A DNA stretch of 64,000 nt. It comes from Xestospongia bergquistia. Taxonomy: Eukaryota > Porifera > Demospongiae > Haplosclerida > Petrosiidae. Below the pieces are notes generated by a model. It searched no databases. It saw nothing but the letters and a program-made list of their open reading frames with translations, and had not been told where the DNA came from. Location of the stretch: assembly GCA_963965975.1 (NCBI GenBank), contig OZ014422.1, forward strand, positions 6,799,701-6,863,700, written 5' to 3'. The first letter of the stretch is position 1, and the number at the start of each line of letters is the position of its first letter. The position numbers and the translations under genes were made by a program. Positions 36,901-61,540 of this stretch are shown piece by piece.

Positions 36901-39900
36901 AGATAATTTTCTTGAAGGAGATGAGATGTTTTTTCTCAACCTAACTGCAACTCAAGAATATAGTAATCATATCCTCCTTGGCTCTAATCCATATACTGTT
37001 GTCACCATTGAGGATGATGATGGTAAGTCTAATAATTTGTTTGTTTTGATGTGTTAACATAAATAGCTGTTACTGTGGGTTTTACAAGAGAAACTTATAC
37101 AGTGGATGAAAATGAAAGAAGTGTCACCATTACAATTGAACTGAATAGTGGAATGCCTTTTAGAAGCTTTTTGATACATTTTGAAACGTTTGAACAACAA
37201 GCAAAAGAAGGTAATATTTTAAGATTTGCTTTGTCTTGAGGCCAGGCATTAGTTCCACAAGAGAAAGGATTTACTTTCTAGTGGATTGTCTTATCTCAAG
37301 TATTTTTTGTTATATTTTATTGACCATTTATTTCATTTAGATAAAGACTATTTTCCAATTGACAAAGATTTTGTTTTTCCTGCTAACAAATCATTCATTG
37401 TAGTATCTATTAATATAACAAATGATGATATAGCAGAGATGGTGTCTGAAGGTTTTACAGTGTCTTTGTCTGCTTCATTAATGGACTCCATTTTTGTTAA
37501 ACTGAATGATTCCAGACAACAGGCTACTGTCACTATCAACGAAGATGATAGTAAGTATTGTGGGTGAAAACAAATAAGTAGTTAATGCACATGACTGTCA
37601 TTCACATTCACTCATTAATTAGGAGTGTTGGTGGTTATGAATCCTATCAGCTATTCAGGCAGAGAAGGGGATGATCCTGTCATGATTAAGTTGATTAAGA
37701 CGGGTGTTGCTGATACATCTGTTATTGTGGTACTTGGAGCTATAGGAGGAACAGCTATTGGTATGACAATAATGCCATTATGATATATAACTTTTAATTA
37801 TCTTACAGAAGGTACTGACTTTGAGTCTTTATCGGGAAGTGTCATATTCTCAAGGAATGAAACAACGAAATTTTATCCACTCAGAATATTAGTAGATTCT
37901 GAAGTAGAAGTGACAGAAACAGTGGAAATTATACTGTATCCACTAAGTGGTCCAGTCAATGTTGATCTCAATCAAGTAGCAACAGTCACTATATTTGATC
38001 TCAATGGTAAGTCTCTTTAATATAGCTACTAATTGTTACATGTCTTTTGTAGTTGCTGTGATTGGATTTTCTGCTGCCAATTATTCAATTGGTGAAGGTC
38101 AATCTGTTCAGGTCATAGTAACAGTAGTGGGTACTCTAGTTAATACTACCACAATCATCATCAATACTGTGTCTGGAACAGCTGGAGGTACTTGTATACC
38201 CCATTACTAAATGGATTATTTAGATTAATTAGAGAAGCTATCACTAAAGATGATCAGAATATATTTTGCTTTAATGTCAGTGTTGTTGAGCATGTTCAGT
38301 TGTAAATTGTACCTACTGAGCATGGTTTTATTATCCTAGTGACCAGTTTACTTTGCTATAGAGCTTTTTGTCTAAAAACAAGAAATCTATGCTTATATTT
38401 AAATTTGAAAACAATTGGGTGCCATTTACTAATTATTATTCATTGAATGTATTGAGCATGCTCAGTAGGGATAATTTACTACTGAGCATGCTCAGTAGGG
38501 ATAATTTTCTACTGAGCATGCTCAATAGTACACAATCCCTATTTGAGCATGCTCAGTAGGGATATTAATTTTGGTAAATTATCCCTACTGAGCATGCTCA
38601 ATACATTGTAATGAATAATAATTACCCTCAATTATAAAAATTACAATCTGAACATAATTTTCTATAGTAACAGTAGTGGGTACTCTAGTTAATACTAAAG
38701 TGGCCTGGTCATTAGGATAATAAAAACCATCATTACTGATTTAGTTTTAATGCCAACACTACAGCATGTTCAATCTATTTAAATTTTCAATGAATAATAA
38801 TTGAAAATATATCAAAATAATTATATCACCTATTTTTAATGTTTAGAAAAAAAAAAACAAGTAAACTATTTTATACTTTCCTTATTTTAGAGACAGATTT
38901 TTATTCTATAATGAATGAAGTTATTGTCTTGCCTGTTAATACAAGCAAATATGTCATTAACATTGATATCAAAGAAGACATAATATTTGAAAAAACAGAA
39001 TCTTTCAGAGTAACACTCAACCTTGAAGAAGGAAGTCAAACAGTGTTAGGAAAAATCTCATCAACAGAAATAAATATTTTTGATAATGATAGTATGTACA
39101 TTGTTGATGTATTATGGTATAGTTAAATGTATTCTTTTCTGACAGATGTCACACTTACATTGACTGGTAGAGAGGTGTTAGTCAGAGAGAAAGAGGAAAA
39201 AATTATTTTGATGGTGGAAAAATTTGGTCAAGCAGAAATTGACATTCCTATTTCATTTTTGCCTATAGATGGTTCAGCTAAAAGTAAGTCAAAGAATGAT
39301 TATTGACAATACATTTGTGTGAATGCTGTATTTAATTCATCGTTCTTTTCTACTCCCAGGAGGATCAGATTACATTGCAGTTCTAAAATCAGACTTTATC
39401 ACAAGTAACATGTCTTTCCTGAATGTCTCCTTTCTGTTAGTTGATGATGACATTGTTGAAGATGAAAGAGAAGATTTCCTTGTAGTGATGTTTGTTACAG
39501 CCAATTACAACATCCTAACTGAAGTCAATACAACAAAAATTATCATACTTGATGATGACTGTAAGATGTTGTTTTGAACTATGCAATTTATAGATATCTT
39601 TAGTTGTAGAAGTTTATTTTGATCCTCTTGTTTATAACATCAGTGAAGATATTCCTAATGGGGAAGTTACTGTCAAGTGGGAAGGACAGTTTGCAATTCC
39701 TCTCAGTGTGCAAATAATGACTATTAAAGATACAGCTAATGGTATAAATTGACAATTTGTCTTTTCAGAATTTTTTATTTCTCTTTTGAAATAGCTAATG
39801 AAGATTTCCAACCATTTTCAGAAGAAATTGAACTTAAAAGTGATGCTAATTCTAAGACACTACCTTTTATTGTTAATAGAGATTTTATCTATGAGACAGT

Positions 39901-42900
39901 AGAAATTTTTTACATTGTTTTCAATGTTACATCAAATCGTATCATGATTAGAAATGGCTCAGAAAGAGTAACAGTCAGAATTCTTGATGGAAATGCAGCA
40001 AGTAATCTCTAGCCATTCCTGTTCTATTGTCTATCTCTTTTTTCTATAGCTCTTATTGTTGTTCTATCAAGTAATGATAGGACATTTTATGAAAGTGATG
40101 TTGAAGCACAAATTACAATTGAAGTAACTGGAGTTAGGGAAGCATCAATTCCATTCAATTTCTTTACACATGATGGTTCAGCTAAAGGTAATAAGTCTCT
40201 TATTCTCAAAATTAAAATTACATCATTTTATAGCTGGACTTGATTATCACAGAATTACAAGACTTTTTGAAATTAATATTGCTGATCAAAACAAAATAGT
40301 TAATGTACCTTTAATAAATGACAACTCAAGTGAAGTTGCTGAAACTTTTTTCGCTGAATTTAGTTTTGATGATAGTAGGATACTGTCATTACTTGGAAAT
40401 GTGTCTGTAACTATTCTTGATGATGAAGGTTAGTCAGTTTCTAACAATCTGACTTTTTCTACTTGTTTCATTATGTATAGCTGTCATTATCTCCTTTGAA
40501 AAATTATCTTATGAACTGAAGGAAAATGAGACTCTATCAATCAAAGTACTACAAATTGGAGCTGTTATTGGTAATGCTGAAGTGGTGGTCACATCTCATG
40601 ATCTTCAAGCCCTTTGTGAGTCACTTGTGCTAATCATGCAACTATTCATCTCCACTTATAGCAAATAGGGATTACAAAGAAATTTCAACTACAATACAAT
40701 TTTCTCCTCAAATTACTGAGAGGGTCATTGTAGTTGAAGCATTAAGAGATGTATTCTTTGAAGATGTAGAAATGTTTTCTATTCAGTTATCTCTACCAAA
40801 TCCGGACACCCAAAGAGGAGTTGTAATTTCTGAAAAAGAAGCACATGTCAATATCACTGATCAGAATAGTAAGAGGATTTCTGTAATAAGGCTGTCAGTA
40901 TATTCTTAATAGTTTTAGTGTTAAGAGGAGATAATGTGGTTACAAGTGAAGACGAGGGTAATGTTGAAGTTTGTCTTCAGGTTTTGACTGTCAATACATT
41001 TGATGTTGAGCTTTACAGTATGTTTGTAACTCCATTACTTGATCCAGCAACAAGTATGTGATAAAATATACAGATTCAGTAAGTGGCATTTCTCTATAGA
41101 TGGAGTAGATTTTAATGACACTGCTCAACTTGTAACTCTAATCAGAGGAATGCCATCAATTTGTTTCAACATTTCTGTATTTCCTGACAATGAAGAAGAA
41201 CCAGAAGAGCACATTTGTGTCTCCTTGATCCACCCATTATCTGGTCGGGTTCAACTCTCATCTACAAGTCTTACTCAATACTGTCCATTGTCAGCAATCA
41301 CAGTGACTATTTCAGCTGCTGGTATAAAGTAATATATTGTTAGAATCTACTTATTATTATATTTCAGATCGTTCTATGCGACATCTTTGTGCAGTAGAAG
41401 ACTCTATGGTTGTCACTCCTTTTCCTAAACCTCTAGCAAGTTCTTCATCATATTGTTACCATGGCAACTGTGAACGCATTGTCCTTCGTGAATGCAATCT
41501 AACCAGCTCATTTGTTGTCACTGCCGACCACAATCCTAATAATTTGATGCTTTCTCGAGTTGGAATACGTGTGAGAGCCAGTGTGGTTCTTATATCCGAG
41601 GATTTAAACGTAATGGTTGATAATCAAGGGTCTCAGAACGACATAGTGGTATCTCAAACAAATGATACTGTGTCACAAACAGTGTCAGTATCTATAAATT
41701 CTTTAGGCCTAGATATAGCTATAACATATAACAAAGTTCTTGCTAACAAGACGTTACTTGTTAATGCAACAAATTACAATGGCAAAACTGTTTGTGGTCT
41801 CTGTGGTATGTTAGATGGCACCCTTGTCTACAGTGATGGAAAGACTCAAGTGACAGCAAGAGACAAAAATGTAATTACTACTTTTGCTAAAAGTTGGTTA
41901 GTTAATCCAGGAGAACATATTGTTGGAGAAGATAGACAAGAATGTGGTAAGACAGAGCAATGTTTTGATGTACTGCTTGTTTTCTCTTACTAGGTATTTT
42001 GGGCAATGACAGTATAGTTGGTGATCCTCTCTTTGCAATACCTCTATATCTGTTTAACACATCATTACATGATGTATCATTATGTTTTGAAATCCATGGA
42101 GCTATTGGGAAAACATTCAATCTTATTTCTGATCGATGTGTTTCTGTGAATGCTCTATATGATGCCATGAACAACTCCTTAGATGCTAATATAATTACAT
42201 CAATTGGTGTCAAGGCTGTTGATGATCAGGGGCAATGTATTAATATTATAGTGAGTGCGAAGGACCAGTGTAATCCACAGATAAATGGAGTGCAAGCTCT
42301 GCGTTATGATCAGTCAGGAATAATTGTGGCAAAACACATGAGTCGAGTTAGACTGTCAGTGCCAAATTGTGAAAGTGAGCAGTTGGTCATGTGGGTCTTA
42401 TGTGAAGACATTAATGGACAAAAAATGATAGACTTTGTTGTCAGTAGAGGCATTAACTTAAGTCCATCTTCACATGGTTTAGTAGGTAAGCCAATTTGTA
42501 ACAAACAACAGTTGCTTTTGTTGTAATTTTTTTACTTTTAACAGTGAAGTAGACTATAAGATGGAAGCATAATACATCTCTTTTAATAGGACAATTTTGG
42601 AATATTCCAGTGACTGCTCATAATTACCATACTGAACTACGTGATGACATTAAAGATGACTATGACCCAGATAAGCTATACCTGGTAAAAGTAACTCCAC
42701 CCAGTGGACACACCATCAGGCAGTTTATTGGAGAGCTCTACCATCGAAGTTGGGACCGTACTTTGAAATATTGTATTTATGCTGGAAGTTCACAAGGAGG
42801 GAGATCAATAGACATTGCTGGCCCTCGAGATAGTGTCATTGAGGGAGTGTATACAGATTATGATGTTACTGATGGTTTAGTTGGCACAAACTTTAAGTAT

Positions 42901-42927
42901 TCTCAATTTGATACTTCACTCTGCTAA
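33978..42927 (+). CDS. AF-like gene 4: IgGFc-binding domain, 11 Calx-beta modules, VWD, Wreath-type C-terminus
   Basis: The ATG at 33978 opens MAAALHHVFLLFVVIATTTA, a signal peptide. Exon 1 (33978-34059) joins in phase 1 to one long exon (34110-35456) encoding an IgGFc-binding-type domain. Eleven Calx-beta exon pairs follow (35752 to about 41322), then a VWD exon (41368-41946) with VCGLCGMLDGTLVYSDG, and a Wreath-type region on 41994-42485 and 42590-42927, ending FDTSLC-stop. It is the only plus-strand member of the cluster and meets AF-like gene 5 tail to tail. IgGFc-binding and VWD domains together recall the mucus protein FCGBP; Calx-beta plus Wreath recall aggregation factors. The likely product is a secreted, disulfide-linked, calcium-binding adhesion protein. 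No VWA is present. All junctions checked are phase 1. Confidence 0.88.
34110..35456 (+). other. IgGFc-binding-type N-terminal domain of AF-like gene 4
   Basis: A 449-codon exon. Diagnostic stretches are FGFMASHSC, CNHLLEQIPPSYTWGYLF, DHPVAVVQYAKG, VWVAPVSQHLSRHAF and HYISVTVLARYFD, which match the N-terminal region of FCGBP-like proteins. The family name comes from human FCGBP and does not imply antibody binding in this organism. Confidence 0.8.
35752..41322 (+). other. Calx-beta array of AF-like gene 4 (11 modules)
   Basis: Module starts are near 35752, 36179, 36622, 37064, 37622, 38053, 39146, 39605, 40050, 40481 and 40914. C-halves end EDNDG, EDDDG, EDDS, DNDS, DDDC and similar. This array shows no near-identical tandem copies, in contrast to genes 1, 3 and 5, so it looks older or more constrained. 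Confidence 0.8.
38287..38600. repeat. Cluster of TGAGCATGCTCA palindromes in an intron of AF-like gene 4
   Basis: Perfect copies lie at 38453-38464, 38483-38494, 38513-38524, 38544-38555 and 38589-38600, with decayed copies at 38287-38298 and 38317. Several share the flank gtaggga on one side or tccctac on the other, so the array is partly inverted. They sit in a 703-bp intron (38188-38890), the longest in this gene, that splits Calx-beta module 6. Confidence 0.85.
41368..41946 (+). other. VWD domain of AF-like gene 4
   Basis: A single phase-1 exon with YCYHGNCERIVLREC near its start and TVCGLCGMLDGTLVYSDG near its end, closing with RQECG. The C-G-L-C-G-x-x-x-G core is the standard VWD calcium/disulfide hallmark. 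Confidence 0.8.
41994..42927 (+). other. Wreath-type C-terminal region of AF-like gene 4
   Basis: Exons 41994-42485 and 42590-42927 join at SSHGLVG|QFWN. Landmarks are SIVGDPLFAIP, FNLISDRCVSVNALYDAM, SRVRLSVPNC, CIYAGSSQGG and SVIEGVYTDYDV. The final residue is Cys. Confidence 0.75.
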
Positions 42928-43155
42928 ATACAGCCTCATGTTTTCTTTGTAAATATATGATTGGCAATTTACATATGATTAATTTGTACAATGCCAAACA
43001 TTGTAAGGATCATTGGTAAAATTTTAAATTCATGGCATTTTTTAATTGACAAAATTTTTAAGTCAACTAATGAGACATCATGTGAAATCACTAAATGTGA
43101 ATGGTAAACTAGTGTATGCAGAGTTTCTAGCTACTATTGTACAGCTGACTTCTAA
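42928..43155. other. Tail-to-tail gap between AF-like genes 4 and 5
   Basis: These 228 bp must hold both 3' UTRs. No canonical AATAAA is evident for either gene, and I see no other feature. Confidence 0.5.
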
Positions 43156-56874
<13,719 letters not shown>

Positions 56875-57643
56875 GGCGATCGTTCAACTTAACACGCTGC
56901 AAAATGCAGCAAGACTGTGTTTGTTCTTTCGCTGAATGAAGTTTTGTTAGTAAGTGCGGCTGCGGCGCTGTTGCGCTGAAGAAAGAAACGAAAAAGGCGC
57001 ACTGCGCCGCTTAACAATCGCCGGACAAACGTGTACGCTTTGATCACCGACATCAAAGGCAATGGTTAGTACGAGGAGCATATGTACATCTTCTTGGTTA
57101 TGGACAAAGATGTTGTTTTGTTCTCAAAGACAAAAAGTATATTAGAAGCTATTATTTAAATTAATTATTTTTAATTAAGGCCATGTCATTTAAACATTTA
57201 ATTATTTCCAACTGATATTATTATATATATTGCTCCTTCTTAATAGTCAATTACCTAATAAGGAACAAAGTAATACTTTAAATGGTTAAATGCAGAAACA
57301 GTCCATATTATAAGTCTATATATCAGTATTATGACATTGTTTCATTTTCAGTGATTGAACTATCAATACTGTAATTATTTTGTATATAGTTTATTTACCA
57401 ACATAGTTAATAGTTCTTTTTCCTTATATAGACTTTGAATATGAATAATTGATATAATTATTATGAATTATTCATTGATATAATTATGTTTACATAGAAA
57501 TAAACAACCACTCTAAATCATTCAAACACAACTTGCTCCTATTGTCTTTTAAAATAATATCGTTACATAATAAAAGGGGCTTTATAATATAAGCATGAAA
57601 AGACATAATTGATAGTATAAAAGTCAATAATGTCATTAAAACA
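56875..57643. other. Promoter of AF-like gene 5 and 3' flank of the first desaturase
   Basis: This 769-bp gap has a CpG-rich island at about 56940-57030 containing gcggctgcggcgctgttgcg and gcgcactgcgccgc, just above the gene 5 ATG, in contrast to AT-rich sequence from 57110 onwards. The right part should hold the desaturase 3' UTR. I see no other gene. Confidence 0.5.
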
Positions 57644-58627
57644 TTAATGTACTACTGACAAGTCTCCAATTCGTTTTCGTACTTTATCAATCGAATCAGA
57701 AGACACTTGCTTTCTATCATAAACTAGTCCAAAAAGACCAAAAAAATCAATAATACAAGTGGTTATATTAAAAGTCGGTCCCCATTCACTAGTGGCATAG
57801 TCGAATGGAAATGTGTGATGATAATTATGAAAACCTTCACCTATTGCTGCAAGGCTTACGAACCAATTTTCAGATGGATTAATTCTTTGATCATATGGTT
57901 TTTTCCCCCACAAATGAGCAGCACTGTTCACTAACCATGCCACATGGAGAGTACAGATATATCTGAATGCTCCACATATTAGAAAAGAGACATACATTGG
58001 TTCATTCCAGAAATACCAAGGAATAAATGTTGGAATTAATACACTACAGATAAAAGACAACACAAAATAGTGCTTGCGTTGAAACATAACGACTGGATCA
58101 CGTTGCAAATCGGACATGTCTATATTCCTTCCTTTAATTAGAACGTCTGGATGTTTTCGCATCATGAGCCATCCCATGTGAGCAAAGAAGAAACCTCGTT
58201 TAGCATTGTGTGGATCTGCATGAGTTTCAGTGTACTTGTGATGAAGACGATGATCTCTACACCACTCCAATATATCATTCTGGAAAGCGATACAATCAAA
58301 TAACATGAGCATAATTTGATACGGCAATCGAGCTTTGTAGGACTTGTGAGCCCAGAAACGATGGGCACCAGCTGTAACACCAAATCCACTGAGAAGATAG
58401 TAAAGACAAAAGAAAATCCATGTAGCCCAACTTGCAAATGGAGCAAGGAACATACCACAAACACCAAGAACATGAATAAAGGAAATTATAAAAACATTAA
58501 ACCATACCACTTGTGTCATTAAACCAAATGGTCCAGGTTCCTTATTTCTCTCAATAAGTTTCTTCAATTTGGGACTTAAATCAGACAAATCCTCTTCTTC
58601 ATTGCTTGACTGTTTAGGATTTTCCAT
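57644..58627 (-). CDS. SCD: Acyl-CoA delta-9 desaturase, copy A
   Basis: A single uninterrupted frame of 327 codons from ATG 58625-58627. The frame could be opened further upstream only with a GTG. The start MENPKQ aligns with the start region of copy B. It carries the three histidine boxes of membrane fatty-acyl desaturases: HRFWAH (residues 89-94), HRLHH (126-130) and HNYHH (267-271, within GEGFHNYHHTFPFDY). Hydrophobic pairs lie before box 1 and between boxes 2 and 3. The enzyme sits in the ER membrane and inserts a cis double bond at carbon 9 of saturated acyl-CoA using cytochrome b5 and a di-iron centre. No fused cytochrome b5 domain is present. It has no introns, unlike nearly every other gene here. 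It is head to head with the phosphatase gene at 58862. Confidence 0.93.
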   Translation of the reverse strand: MENPKQSSNEEEDLSDLSPKLKKLIERNKEPGPFGLMTQVVWFNVFIISFIHVLGVCGMFLAPFASWATWIFFCLYYLLSGFGVTAGAHRFWAHKSYKARLPYQIMLMLFDCIAFQNDILEWCRDHRLHHKYTETHADPHNAKRGFFFAHMGWLMMRKHPDVLIKGRNIDMSDLQRDPVVMFQRKHYFVLSFICSVLIPTFIPWYFWNEPMYVSFLICGAFRYICTLHVAWLVNSAAHLWGKKPYDQRINPSENWFVSLAAIGEGFHNYHHTFPFDYATSEWGPTFNITTCIIDFFGLFGLVYDRKQVSSDSIDKVRKRIGDLSVVH

Positions 58628-58861
58628 GGAGCCTCTAGATATCGTTGGTTGATTCTTAACTTCAGAGAAAGTACTGATATGATCCCAATGACCTTTATAT
58701 CTTACCACTAACGTAGAAGGTTAAGTTGAAAATGTGCCCTGTTTGATCAGATGGTTTGTATAATGTGCAAATCAGGTGAGCTATAAAGGTCACCCATGCT
58801 TATAATAATTATATTCATCTTGATTTCCATCATTACATGAGGTGTACATGTGAATGACCAT
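58628..58861. promoter_or_regulatory. Divergent promoter between desaturase A and the phosphatase gene
   Basis: A 234-bp head-to-head gap between two lipid-metabolism genes. No strong TATA box or GC box is visible. Confidence 0.4.
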
Positions 58862-60100
58862 ATGACCACACCCTCTTTAGTAAAAATGTCTTCATCATTG
58901 TTACAGGTATATCCTCCAGTTTATAGACTTGGACCTGTTGGTAAATGGCTCAGAGATGTTCTGATGTTTTCAATACTTCGTGGTACACCTGTCCTGTTAA
59001 AGATCCAGCAATATCGTACATCATTACTTAATAAACTCATGATAATGGTGTCCTTTCTTGGTGAAGAAGATTTTTATACTTTACTGGTACCATTTATTAT
59101 GTGGATATGTGATAGTTCAATGGGTCGGCTGTTATCTGTTTTAATGGCTATTGGTTTTTGTTGTAGTGGTTTCTTAAAAAATTCTCTCTGTTTACCACGC
59201 CCACCTTCCCCTCCGATATATCCTATTGAAAAGTGTAATGATTGGGCTTTTCCAAGTCATCATGCTATACTTAATGTTACTGTGCCCTGGTATGTGTGGC
59301 TATATATTTATATCCATTTTGACTGGTCAATTTTAGCCTTGTCTATAGCTTTCTTTGCTGTATCACTATGGTCTTTTAGTATTATGTTCTCGCGATTGTA
59401 TTTAGGTGTTCATAGCCCTGCAGATATTCTTGTGGGTGGAGTTATCGGTTGTTTTGTTTTAGTGGCATGGCTGCGAGTTGACAAATGGATTGCTTCTCAT
59501 ATGCAATGTGAACAATTTATTGGATTTTTAATGGTGTCTTATGTATTAGTATTAATGTTACATCCAGATCCTCAACCGACTACTATTATATTTATTGAAA
59601 CTATTAGTATGGTATCTGTTGCTGTAGGTGTGTGTGTTGGTTATTATATAAGTCACTTGTTTGGTGTTAGTGTAGGAGCTCTCCTTGAGATGTACTCTTC
59701 CAAGTTATTTCCTACACAGACATTTTTACAATGCCTGCTACGATATATGACTGGATTAGTCATGTTACTTGTTTTAAAAGTTGTTTTTACAAAGGTTGTG
59801 AGTGTTATTGCGAAGAGTATGTTGTCATTGCTGGGAATACCCTGTGTCTATCAAAAGCGACACTCACAAGTAACTTCTGAAATTGTTCATTTCTCAAAGA
59901 AATTCACAGTACTTGATGAAGTAAGTCCATTATACAAAAAATATTAAAATTTTTTATCTATTTTTTAGCCTGATTCGACTCAGGGCAGTCTCCCTGTACC
60001 TATCAATGTATATGCTCCTGTTAAAGCAGTTGCTTATGTTCTCTTGGGAATATCACTAACCTGTATTGTACCATTGACATTCACTTGGTTTAACCTATAG
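58862..60100 (+). CDS. SGPP: Sphingosine-1-phosphate phosphatase-like protein (PAP2 superfamily)
   Basis: Two exons: 58862-59920 and 59969-60100, joined in phase 0 (donor gtaagt, acceptor ttttttag), giving about 396 residues, close to human SGPP2. Translation from the first in-frame ATG reads MTTPSLVKMSSSL. PAP2 motifs are present: K106-x6-RP (KNSLCLPRP), PSHH (131-134, where the superfamily has PSxH) and SR-x5-H-x3-D (SRLYLGVHSPAD, 177-188). Many hydrophobic segments indicate a polytopic ER membrane enzyme. The family dephosphorylates sphingosine-1-phosphate. The context K-N-S-L-C-L-P-R-P-P-S-P-P is typical of SGPP rather than lipid phosphate phosphatases. AATAAA at 60169-60174 is a likely polyadenylation signal. 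Confidence 0.88.
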
Positions 60101-60168
60101 ACATGTCTGTCACTTACTGTTCTCATTGTTACAATATTGTTCTATTGTAATGTCTTAATGCTGTTGAC

Positions 60169-60174
60169 AATAAA
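60169..60174 (+). terminator. Polyadenylation signal AATAAA of the phosphatase gene
   Basis: A canonical hexamer 69 bp after the stop codon at 60098-60100, followed by a T-rich stretch. Confidence 0.6.
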
Positions 60175-60544
60175 TGAGTTGTTATTTTGTAGTATTTAAT
60201 TATAACAATATTATGTTACCATGGTTACAGACACATCAGTTTATTAAAGGTCTTTACTTAATACAGAAGCCCAGTGGATAGTCTGGGATCAGCATATTTT
60301 AATACTGATCCCTGCCTCCTAAACCTCAAACATTATGGATTAAATATGTGGTTCAAGGTTCAGACCCATACTCATAGGTCAGACTGATCTGCAGGGCTTA
60401 TGCATAGTTTAGACCTTCTATAAACTGCATAAAGTTTGGTTTATAGTGAAAAAGATAACTAATAAAATACCACACAATGTACACACAAGAATAATATCAG
60501 TAAGTTTAACTACAACGTCAAAGACGTTCTACCACAAAGACTTC
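60175..60544. other. Convergent intergenic gap with a small inverted repeat
   Basis: It holds the 3' flank of the phosphatase and of desaturase B. GGGATCAG at 60285-60292 and CTGATCCC at 60305-60312 form a perfect 8-bp inverted repeat with a 12-nt loop. Nothing else is recognisable. Confidence 0.5.
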
Positions 60545-61540
60545 TTAATCAAAAGTTTCTTGTTGCACCGACAAATCTCCAATTCGTTTTCGTACTTTAT
60601 CAATCGAATCAGAAGACACTTGCTTTCTATCATAAACTAGTCCAAGAAGACCAAAAAAATCAATAATACAAGTGGTTATATTAAAAGTTGGTCCCCATTC
60701 ACTAGTGGCATAGTCGAATGGAAATGTGTGATGGTAATTATGAAACCCTTCTCCTATTGCTAGCAGACTTACTAACAAATTTTCGGATGGATTAATTTTT
60801 TGATCATATGGTTTTTTCCCCCACAAATGAGCAGCACTGTTCACTAACCACGTCACATGGAGCGAGAAAATATACCTGAATGTTCCACATGTTAGAAAGG
60901 ACATGTACAATGGTTCGTTCCAGAAATACCAAGGAATAAATGTCGGAATTAATACACTACAGAATAAAGACAACACGTAATAGTACTTATGTTGGAACAT
61001 AACGACTGGATCACGATGTAAATCGGACAAGTCTATATTCCTTCCTTTAATTAGAACATCTGGATGTTTTCGCATCATGAGCCATCCCATATGAGCAAAG
61101 AAGAAGCCTCGTTTGGCATTGTGTGGATCTGCATTAGTTTCAGAATATTTGTGATGTAGACGATGATCTCTACACCACTCCAATATATCATTCTGGAAGG
61201 CAAGACAATCTAATAACATGAGCAAAATTTTAATTGGCAATCGGGCTTTGTAAGACTTGTGAGCCCAGAGACGATGGGCACCAGCTGTAACACCAAATGC
61301 ACTTATAACACTGGCAATGAAGAGAAAGATCCAAGTGGGCCACTTTGCAAACGGAGCCAGAAACATCCCACAAAAACCAAGCAAATGCGCTATAGATATT
61401 CGGAGTACACTCATCCACACAATTTGAGTAAGCAGACCAAAGGGACCAGGTTCTTTGTTCTTCTCAATAAGTTTGAGTAACTTCGGACTCAACTCATTGT
61501 CCGTGTTATTAGACGGCTTGTTTAAGTTTTTAGTTGCCAT
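60545..61540 (-). CDS. SCD: Acyl-CoA delta-9 desaturase, copy B
   Basis: A single frame of 331 codons from ATG 61538-61540 (MATKNLNKPSNNTDNELSPK). It has histidine boxes HRLWAH, HRLHH and HNYHH in the same spacing as copy A. The two proteins differ mainly in the first third and the extreme C-terminus (copy B ends SVQQETFD, copy A SVVH). The last roughly 170 coding bases are about 97 percent identical between the copies. It is intronless like copy A. The function is the same as copy A (ER membrane delta-9 desaturation); tissue or substrate division between the copies cannot be judged from sequence. Confidence 0.93.
   Translation of the reverse strand: MATKNLNKPSNNTDNELSPKLLKLIEKNKEPGPFGLLTQIVWMSVLRISIAHLLGFCGMFLAPFAKWPTWIFLFIASVISAFGVTAGAHRLWAHKSYKARLPIKILLMLLDCLAFQNDILEWCRDHRLHHKYSETNADPHNAKRGFFFAHMGWLMMRKHPDVLIKGRNIDLSDLHRDPVVMFQHKYYYVLSLFCSVLIPTFIPWYFWNEPLYMSFLTCGTFRYIFSLHVTWLVNSAAHLWGKKPYDQKINPSENLLVSLLAIGEGFHNYHHTFPFDYATSEWGPTFNITTCIIDFFGLLGLVYDRKQVSSDSIDKVRKRIGDLSVQQETFD

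Noticed and set aside
26115-38600. TGAGCATGCTCA clusters considered as a CRISPR-like array.
   Set aside because: Spacing is irregular, copies are palindromes inside introns of animal genes, and there are no cas genes; a repeat or mobile-element origin is more sensible.
58628-58708. Longer N-terminus of desaturase A from 58708.
   Set aside because: The upstream start would be a GTG, and the extra 27 codons have no counterpart in copy B; ATG at 58627 aligns the two proteins.
58850-58861. Start of the phosphatase at 58850.
   Set aside because: That codon is GTG; the first in-frame ATG is at 58862.
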